NCBI GenBank assembly: GCA_934659445.1
Contig: CAKUHV010000002.1
Span: forward strand, 1 to 49,610
Origin: an uncultured Oscillospiraceae bacterium
GTDB lineage: Bacteria > Bacillota > Clostridia > Oscillospirales > Oscillospiraceae
Direction: 5' to 3'
Length of the DNA stretch: 49,610 nucleotides
The translations under genes were made by a program, and so were the position numbers. Each line of letters opens with the position of its first letter. Position 1 is the first letter of the stretch. This document shows, piece by piece, positions 44,575-49,610 of the stretch. The notes beneath the pieces are model-generated. The model did no database searches. It was not told the DNA's origin and saw only the letters and a list, made by a program, of their open reading frames with translations.

Positions 44575-45423
44575 ATGAAACGGAAACAATTCTGCCAGCT
44601 GTCGCCAATGGCCTTCCGTCTGGCGGTGGCGCGCTGCTGTGCGGTCCGGTGTATCCAAGACGGGATCTCCGGGATCACATTCGCGTCCCAGCGGCAGGAT
44701 GAGCTTCTGCCCCAAGTGGTTTACAGGCATAAATCCCTGATCCGGCGCAGATTGGGGAATGTGGATATGGAACTACAGGAGAACAAGGCGGTCAATCTGG
44801 CCCTGGCCGCTCCTATGGTATCCAAGGTACTGATCCGGCCCGGAGAGGTTTTCTCCTTTTGGAGGCTGGCGGGTCCGCCCACAGCAAAGCGAGGCTTTCG
44901 GGAGGGGCTGACCATCGCCAATGGCCGGACGGGCCGGGGGACAGGCGGCGGGATGTGTCAGTTTACCAACCTGATCCACTGGATGGTGCTCCATTCTCCC
45001 CTGGAGGTGGTGGAGCGCCACCACCACGATGGATTGGACCTGTTTCCCGACTTCAACCGACAGATCCCTTTTGGGACTGGCACCTCCATTTCCTACAATT
45101 ATGTAGACTACCGGTTTCGTAACCCTACCCGGAACACCTTTCAGCTGGTTGTATGGACCACGGCGGAGTATCTCTGCGGGGAGCTGCGGGCAGAGCTCCG
45201 CCCGCAGTGGAACTACCACATTCGGACCGAGGGGGACGGCTTTCTGCAAGAACCCGACGGGGTTTACCGGGTGGGCCGTGTCTACCGGGATACGATAGAC
45301 AGCAAAACGGGGGACCGGGTTGCCCGGGAATTGATTCAGGAGAACCATGCCCGGGTGCTGTATGACGTCAAAGACATTGACCCGGTAAAATTCATTATGC
45401 AGGGAGAGAAAACTGAGGGATGA
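44575..45423 (+). CDS. VanW-like protein
   Basis: 282 residues. The VanW domain is clear: LIRPGEVFSFWRLAGPP (87-103), GLTIANGRTGRGTGGGMCQFTNL with RGTGGGMCQ at 121-129, and DFNRQIPFGTGTSISYNYVDYRFRN. Unlike many relatives it has no peptidoglycan-binding domain and no obvious signal peptide. It resembles the accessory vanW gene of VanB-type clusters, but no van ligase, dehydrogenase or two-component system is near, so it should not be read as glycopeptide resistance. ATG 44575 follows GGAGG; it overlaps the MFS gene by four bases. Function unknown. Confidence 0.82.
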   Translation: MKRKQFCQLSPMAFRLAVARCCAVRCIQDGISGITFASQRQDELLPQVVYRHKSLIRRRLGNVDMELQENKAVNLALAAPMVSKVLIRPGEVFSFWRLAGPPTAKRGFREGLTIANGRTGRGTGGGMCQFTNLIHWMVLHSPLEVVERHHHDGLDLFPDFNRQIPFGTGTSISYNYVDYRFRNPTRNTFQLVVWTTAEYLCGELRAELRPQWNYHIRTEGDGFLQEPDGVYRVGRVYRDTIDSKTGDRVARELIQENHARVLYDVKDIDPVKFIMQGEKTEG

Positions 45424-46634
45424 ACCAATCCAAAAAGATGACAGTCCGACTCTTTACTCTTGTAGTCATCTGCGTGGGACTGGCAGACGGCCTGGGGGCG
45501 AAAATCTTTTCCAACTATTACAACGAGGTGTTTCACATCACCGCCGTGCAGCGGGGCTTTCTGGAGATACCCCGGGAGAGCCCGGGCATCCTGTGTATGC
45601 TGCTGGTGGCGGCCCTGAGCAGTCTGGGCAATATCTGGATGGGGATGATCGCCCAGATGCTGTCCATGATCGGTCTGGTGGTCATGGGCTGTATGTCCCC
45701 CACCTACGGCGTGATGCTGTGCTTCCTGTTCGTGCAGTCGCTGGGCTCCCATTTCTTTATGCCGCTGAACGACGCCATCGCCATGGATCTGGCGGAGAAG
45801 GGCAAGGTAGGCACCGGACTGGGGCGCTTTAAGGGCGTGTCCACCATGAGCGCCATGGTGGCGGCCTGCGTGATCTTTGTGGGCTTCCGCACGGGGGTGT
45901 TTACCTTTGCTGACCGGGTCATTCTGCCGTTTGTCCTCGCCGCCGCTCTCACTGCGGCGGCCATCGCCCTGCTGGCGGCCATGCTTCCGGTGATGGGCCG
46001 GGGCAGCGCGGCCGGCGGCCGGGGCCTGCTGGTCCGCCGGGAGTATATGCCCTATTACATGGTCACTCTGGCCTATGGCTGCCAGAAGCGCATCCGCATC
46101 GTGTTCGCCCCCTGGGTCATCATCAACCTGCTGGGGCAGGGGGCCGACACTCTGGCCCTGCTGACCATTGTGGTCCATCTGGTGGGCAGCTGGATGGCCC
46201 CGCAGATCGGAAAGCTGCTGGACCGACTGGGGGTAAAAAGGACCCTGTGGGCAGAGGCAATATACATTCTGGTCACCTTTACCCTGATGGGACTGGTGGC
46301 GGGCATGCTGGCGGACGGGACCCTGACAGGCGGAGGCTGGCAGAGCTGGGTGGTATTCGCAGCCTATGTGATCTGTATGCTGTTCGACCAGTTCGGCATG
46401 GTGCACGCCTTTATGATGCGCTCCATCGCCCGGGAGCCCAGCGAGGTGACCCGCACCCTGTCCGTGGGTCTTGGGGTGGACCATGTGATGGCCATCGTGG
46501 CCTCTCCCATCATGGGGATGATCTGGGAGGGCCTTGGCGTACAGTATGTGTTCTATTTGGCGGCGCTGTCCGCTGGACTTCAGATCGCCGCCTCCCATAT
46601 GCTGAAGGAGGATATACGGCGGGTGAAGGCGTGA
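45420..46634 (+). CDS. Major facilitator superfamily transporter
   Basis: 404 residues, about 12 spans. Start: LFTLVVICVGLADGLGAKIFSNYYNEVFHI. A basic cytoplasmic loop (about 200-222) divides the two halves, and the loop IGKLLDRLGVKRTLWAEA fits the MFS pattern. The substrate cannot be predicted. The start ATG overlaps the VanW-like stop, so the two form a coupled pair. No terminator follows; sigG lies 146 bases downstream. Confidence 0.82.
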   Translation: MNQSKKMTVRLFTLVVICVGLADGLGAKIFSNYYNEVFHITAVQRGFLEIPRESPGILCMLLVAALSSLGNIWMGMIAQMLSMIGLVVMGCMSPTYGVMLCFLFVQSLGSHFFMPLNDAIAMDLAEKGKVGTGLGRFKGVSTMSAMVAACVIFVGFRTGVFTFADRVILPFVLAAALTAAAIALLAAMLPVMGRGSAAGGRGLLVRREYMPYYMVTLAYGCQKRIRIVFAPWVIINLLGQGADTLALLTIVVHLVGSWMAPQIGKLLDRLGVKRTLWAEAIYILVTFTLMGLVAGMLADGTLTGGGWQSWVVFAAYVICMLFDQFGMVHAFMMRSIAREPSEVTRTLSVGLGVDHVMAIVASPIMGMIWEGLGVQYVFYLAALSAGLQIAASHMLKEDIRRVKA

Positions 46635-46724
46635 TGCCTTCTGTTGCCGGCGCCCTGAGAGGGCTGAAAAATCCATCGAAAGCAGTCAGACGATAAAATA
46701 TTTCCGCTGTCACAGGACAGTATG

Positions 46725-46775
46725 AAACCTCCCGGACCGGAGATACTGGATTTACCAGTTCGCGGCGGGAGGTTT
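46725..46775 (+). promoter_or_regulatory. sigG leader hairpin sequestering the Shine-Dalgarno sequence
   Basis: A perfect 10-bp stem (AAACCTCCCG at 46725-46734, CGGGAGGTTT at 46766-46775) contains the sigG ribosome site GGGAGG (46767-46772) and encloses an inner 5-bp hairpin (46745-46749 with 46755-46759). Six T residues follow, then ATG at 46781. It has the form of both a translation-blocking hairpin and an intrinsic terminator. Confidence 0.75.
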
Positions 46776-46780
46776 TTTAT

Positions 46781-47551
46781 ATGCAGAATAAAGTGGAGAT
46801 CTGCGGGGTGAACACCGCCAGACTGAAGGTGCTGAAAAGTGATGAGATGCAGGCGCTGCTGCTGCGGGTGAAGGCGGGGGACATGCAGGCCCGGGACGAG
46901 CTGATCCGGGGGAATCTTCGGCTGGTGCTGTCGGTGATCCAGAAATTCACCAACCGGGGGGAGAACGTGGACGATCTGTTTCAGGTGGGGTGCATCGGGC
47001 TGATCAAGGCCATCGACAACTTCGACGTGGGTCTGAACGTAAAGTTCTCCACCTACGGTGTGCCCATGATCGTGGGGGAGATCCGCCGCTACCTCCGGGA
47101 CAACAGCGCCATTCGGGTCTCCCGCTCCATGCGGGACACCGCCTATAAGGTGCTGCAGGCCAAGGAGGCCTATCTGGCCCAGCACCAGAAGGAGCCCACT
47201 GTGGAGGAGATCGCCGCCATACTGGGTATACGGCGGGAGGATGTGGTCTTCGCCCTTGACGCCATTCTGGAGCCTATCTCCCTCTATGAGCCCATATACT
47301 CCGACAGCGGAGACACGGTCTGCGTCATGGATCAGGTGCGGGACACCAAGAACACGGACGAGCGCTGGATGGAGCGCATCGCCCTGAAGGAGGCGGTGGG
47401 ACACCTGACGGAGCGGGAGAGAAAGATCCTGTCCATGCGGTTTTTTCAGGGCAAGACCCAGATGGAGGTGTCCTCTGAGATCGGCATCTCTCAGGCGCAG
47501 GTGTCCCGCCTGGAGAAGAACGCCCTGCGCCAGATCAGAAAAGAACTATAA
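46781..47551 (+). CDS. sigG: Sporulation sigma factor SigG
   Basis: 256 residues. Sigma-G is the late forespore sigma factor that drives spoVA, ssp and germination genes. The N-terminus NKVEICGVNTARLKVL is diagnostic of SigG; region 2 reads NLRLVLSVIQKFTNRGENVDDLFQVGCIGLIKAIDNFD and KFSTYGVPMIVGEIRRYLRDN; region 4 reads LTERERKILSMRFFQGKTQMEVSSEIGISQAQVSRLEK. The ATG is eight bases after GGGAGG, which is held in the leader hairpin. Unlike Bacillus it is not next to spoIIGA-sigE. I could not identify a sigma-F promoter with confidence. Confidence 0.96.
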   Translation: MQNKVEICGVNTARLKVLKSDEMQALLLRVKAGDMQARDELIRGNLRLVLSVIQKFTNRGENVDDLFQVGCIGLIKAIDNFDVGLNVKFSTYGVPMIVGEIRRYLRDNSAIRVSRSMRDTAYKVLQAKEAYLAQHQKEPTVEEIAAILGIRREDVVFALDAILEPISLYEPIYSDSGDTVCVMDQVRDTKNTDERWMERIALKEAVGHLTERERKILSMRFFQGKTQMEVSSEIGISQAQVSRLEKNALRQIRKEL

Positions 47552-47603
47552 AGGGATAATGCTTTATAAGAAAATACGAAAGCTCAAAGAGGAGCACAGT
47601 TCG

Positions 47604-47650
47604 CGCAGGCCAGCCCGACTTTTTCGTCAGAAATCGAGGGCTGGCCTGCG
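47604..47650 (+). terminator. Hairpin after sigG
   Basis: A perfect 13-bp GC-rich stem (47604-47616 with 47638-47650) around a 21-base loop. No T-run follows, so it may work with the next hairpin. Confidence 0.5.
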
Positions 47651-47661
47651 TGCATCCTGAC

Positions 47662-47690
47662 TCGAAAAAGTGGCTTTGACACTTTTTCGA
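47662..47690. terminator. Bidirectional hairpin between sigG and the ZIP gene
   Basis: A perfect 11-bp stem (47662-47672 with 47680-47690) with A5/T5 within the stem and a 7-base loop. It ends one base before the stop codon of the ZIP transporter gene. Confidence 0.65.
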
Positions 47691-48482
47691 CTATCCAAGC
47701 GCCACGTCCAAAATCATCATCAGCAGAAAGCCGACCATAACGCCCAGCGTGCCGCTGTGTCCGCCGGACGGGGGGCTGGCCTCCGGGATCAACTCCTCTA
47801 CCACTACATAAAGCATACAGCCGGCGGCGAAGGACAACAGCCAGGGCAGCAGGGCGTGTACCGTCCCTGCCGCCAGAACGGTCAGCAGGGCGAACACCGG
47901 CTCCACCAGTCCGGAGGCCGTGCCCATGAGGAAGGCCCGGCCCCGGCCCATTCCTTCCTGCCGCAGGGGGAGAGAGATGGCGGCCCCTTCGGGGAAGTTC
48001 TGGATGCCGATCCCGGCGGCCAGAGCAAGGGCGGAGGCCATCATGGCCGGGTCCTCTCCTCGGGCGGCCAGGGCGCAGGCCACCCCCACCGCCATGCCCT
48101 CCGGGATGTTGTGCAGGGTGACCGCCAGCACCAGCATGGCGGTGCGCCGCCGGGAGGTGTGTCCCGGGGCGCAGTGAAAGCTCTCGGGGGAGAGCCGGGG
48201 CAGCAGCTCCCCCATGGCCAGAAGAAAGACGATCCCCAGCACCGACCCGCCGGCGGCGGGCAGCCAGCCGGGCAGTCCAAGCTCCTGCGCCGTCTCTATG
48301 GCGGGGATGAGCAGCGACCACATGCTGGAGGCGATCATCACCCCCGCGGCAAAGCCCAGCATGATCCGCTGGAGCACGGGGGAGGCAGCCCCCCGGAAGA
48401 AGAATACAACGGCCGCGCCTGCGGCGGTCATCAGGGCGGTGAACCCGGTGCCCGCGGCGGCCCATAACAGTGCGTGCGTCAC
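47691..48482 (-). CDS. ZIP-family metal transporter
   Basis: 263 residues, about eight spans. The metal-binding helices are present: VTLHNIPEGMAVGVACALA and GIGIQNFPEGAAISLPLR, with the paired His-Asn-x-Pro-Glu-Gly and Gln-Asn-x-Pro-Glu-Gly motifs. A short His-bearing loop (ESFHCAPGHTS) precedes them. It imports zinc or a related divalent metal into the cytosol. The start is GTG 48482 with AAAGGA upstream. It stands alone, facing away from pyrH. Confidence 0.9.
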   Translation of the reverse strand: MTHALLWAAAGTGFTALMTAAGAAVVFFFRGAASPVLQRIMLGFAAGVMIASSMWSLLIPAIETAQELGLPGWLPAAGGSVLGIVFLLAMGELLPRLSPESFHCAPGHTSRRRTAMLVLAVTLHNIPEGMAVGVACALAARGEDPAMMASALALAAGIGIQNFPEGAAISLPLRQEGMGRGRAFLMGTASGLVEPVFALLTVLAAGTVHALLPWLLSFAAGCMLYVVVEELIPEASPPSGGHSGTLGVMVGFLLMMILDVALG

Positions 48483-48724
48483 AATGAAGGTCCTTTCTGC
48501 CGGTGCGGAAGGGCCGCCCGGCGGTTATTTCCAGTTCAGACTATGAGACAACCGCCGTGCGGGTGTGCGCCGGAGGGGGAAGCAGCTGTGAAAAAAGAGA
48601 AAACTTTTTTTCACCCCCTATGCAAATGGGAAGAAATATATTACAATAGACAGGAATCAAAAATGCCGTTTCCGGGTCCCGCTGCGAGGGCCGGGACAGG
48701 AAGAAAGCTGAGGAGTGGTTTGAA

Positions 48725-49441
48725 ATGGAGCAGCCGAAGTATAGGCGCGTCCTGCTGAAGATCAGCGGCGAGGCTCTGGCGGGGGATGCCTCCCGCGGGC
48801 TGGACTTTCAGGTGATCGGGCAGGTCTGCGATGTGATCAAGCGCTGTGTGGATATGGGCGTTGAGGTAGGCGTCGTGGTGGGCGGCGGCAACTTCTGGCG
48901 CGGGCTGAAGGACGGCGGCGACAAGATGGTGCGGGTCCGGGCCGACCACATGGGGATGCTGGCTACGGTGATCAACGCTCTGGCTGTGGCCGACGTGCTG
49001 GAGCAGAAGGGCGTTGAGGTGCGGGTGCAGACCGCCATTGAGATGCACTCCGTGGCCGAACCGTATATCCGCTCCCGGGCTATCCGCCATCTGGAGAAGG
49101 GCCGGGTGGTCATCTTCGGCTGTGGCACCGGCAACCCCTTCTTCTCCACGGACACCGCCGCCGTTCTGCGGGCGGCGGAGATCGATGCCGACATCATTCT
49201 GCTGGCCAAGAACATCGACGGCGTATACTCCGCCGACCCGAAGAAGGACCCCACCGCGGTGAAATACGACTCCATCTCTTACGACGACGTGCTGGCCCAG
49301 CACCTGCAGGTGATGGATTCCACCGCCACCTCCCTGTCCATGGACAACAAGATCCCGGTGCTGTTGTTCGCTCTGAAGGACCCGGAGAACATCATCCGCG
49401 CCGTGATGGGCGAAAAGATCGGAACGGTTGTAGAGGGATAA
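48725..49441 (+). CDS. pyrH: UMP kinase
   Basis: 238 residues of the amino-acid kinase family. It phosphorylates UMP to UDP. Motifs: [14 protein letters not shown] at the N-terminus, [45 protein letters not shown] and [21 protein letters not shown] 48725 has GAGGAG upstream. Unlike many genomes, rpsB and tsf are not next to it; frr follows after 37 bases as usual. A -10-like TACAAT lies near 48642, with a weak -35. Confidence 0.96.
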   Translation: MEQPKYRRVLLKISGEALAGDASRGLDFQVIGQVCDVIKRCVDMGVEVGVVVGGGNFWRGLKDGGDKMVRVRADHMGMLATVINALAVADVLEQKGVEVRVQTAIEMHSVAEPYIRSRAIRHLEKGRVVIFGCGTGNPFFSTDTAAVLRAAEIDADIILLAKNIDGVYSADPKKDPTAVKYDSISYDDVLAQHLQVMDSTATSLSMDNKIPVLLFALKDPENIIRAVMGEKIGTVVEG

Positions 49442-49478
49442 GCCCTTTGAGAATCGAAATAAGAAAGGAAGTTATCAC

Positions 49479-49610
49479 ATGACCCCTGAGATCAAGGTGT
49501 ACGACGAGAGAATGCTGAAGACCATCGAGGTCGTCAAGTCCAATTACGCTGCCGTCCGCGCCGGCCGGGCCAACGCCGCCGTGCTGGACCGCATTCAGGT
49601 GGAGTACTAC
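49479..49610 (+). CDS. frr: Ribosome recycling factor, 5' end only
   Basis: The first 44 codons run to the end of the window. The start MTPEIKVYDERMLKTIEVVK and the motif VRAGRANAAVLDRIQVEYY are typical of Frr, which with EF-G splits the ribosome after termination. AAAGGAA precedes the ATG at 49479. The pyrH-frr pairing supports the call. Confidence 0.93.
   Translation, partial: MTPEIKVYDERMLKTIEVVKSNYAAVRAGRANAAVLDRIQVEYY

Noticed and set aside
41794..44730. A 978-codon open frame opposite ftsK
   Set aside because: Antisense shadow of a clear FtsK gene; no homology.
44575..45423. Vancomycin resistance determinant
   Set aside because: Only a VanW-like domain is present; no vanA/B ligase, vanH, vanX, vanY or vanRS nearby.

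Overview
The window looks like chromosomal core sequence from a GC-rich, endospore-forming member of the Clostridia, most likely Oscillospirales (Flavonifractor, Lawsonibacter or Oscillibacter-like). The evidence is the spore genes (spmA-spmB, spoVAD-spoVAE, sigG), an AbrB regulator, the rimP-nusA-ylxR-ylxQ-infB order, a membrane pyrophosphatase, an electron-bifurcating NuoE/NuoF/GltD-type complex, and sigma-A promoters with 17-base spacers. I see no rRNA, tRNA, CRISPR, phage or insertion-sequence gene. The placement is inference from gene content.

Layout. 1-2.1 kb: 3' end of rsmI, abrB (minus), spmA-spmB (plus). 2.1-9.8 kb: a minus-strand block with the translation operon rimP-nusA-ylxR-ylxQ-infB, then ribF and a duplicated membrane protein of the DUF1576 type. 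9.8-18.5 kb, minus strand: a palindromic repeat element, an orphan substrate-binding lipoprotein downstream of a two-subunit class I fumarase, the pyrophosphatase hppA, trkA with a frameshifted trkH, and a secreted protein of unknown function. 18.6-21.7 kb: a 133-bp element with inverted ends, a uridine phosphorylase-like gene and a Na/Pi-cotransporter family gene. 21.8-27.1 kb: queH with a SLOG-family gene (minus), divergent from rfbA, L-asparaginase and a 5'-nucleotidase (plus). 27.2-31.5 kb: a three-gene redox complex, best read as a Sporomusa-type Nfn (Stn) transhydrogenase. 31.6-36.1 kb: spoVAE/spoVAD (minus), a zinc-ribbon protein overlapping an acyl-ACP thioesterase-like gene, and guaB. 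36.2-40.3 kb: potABCD (minus). 40.3-40.9 kb: a long gene-free divergent region. 40.9-49.6 kb: uppP, ftsK/spoIIIE, a VanW-like gene with an MFS transporter, sigG, a ZIP transporter (minus), pyrH and the start of frr.

How the genes fit together. Most of the window is housekeeping: translation, FAD synthesis, GMP and UMP synthesis, polyamine uptake, undecaprenyl recycling and chromosome translocation. The energy genes fit an anaerobe that saves ATP: a pyrophosphatase that builds an ion gradient, class I fumarase, and a complex that would link NADH, NADPH and ferredoxin pools.

No single obviously unknown defence or mobile system is present. The best leads are: the sigG leader, where the Shine-Dalgarno sequence lies inside a perfect 10-bp stem; a UUCG-capped terminator in the rimP-nusA leader; a structured element with a possible 25-residue peptide after infB; inverted repeats over the hppA and guaB promoters; a structured leader on the SLOG-queH operon; the trkH frameshift; the internally duplicated DUF1576 protein; and the Stn-like complex.
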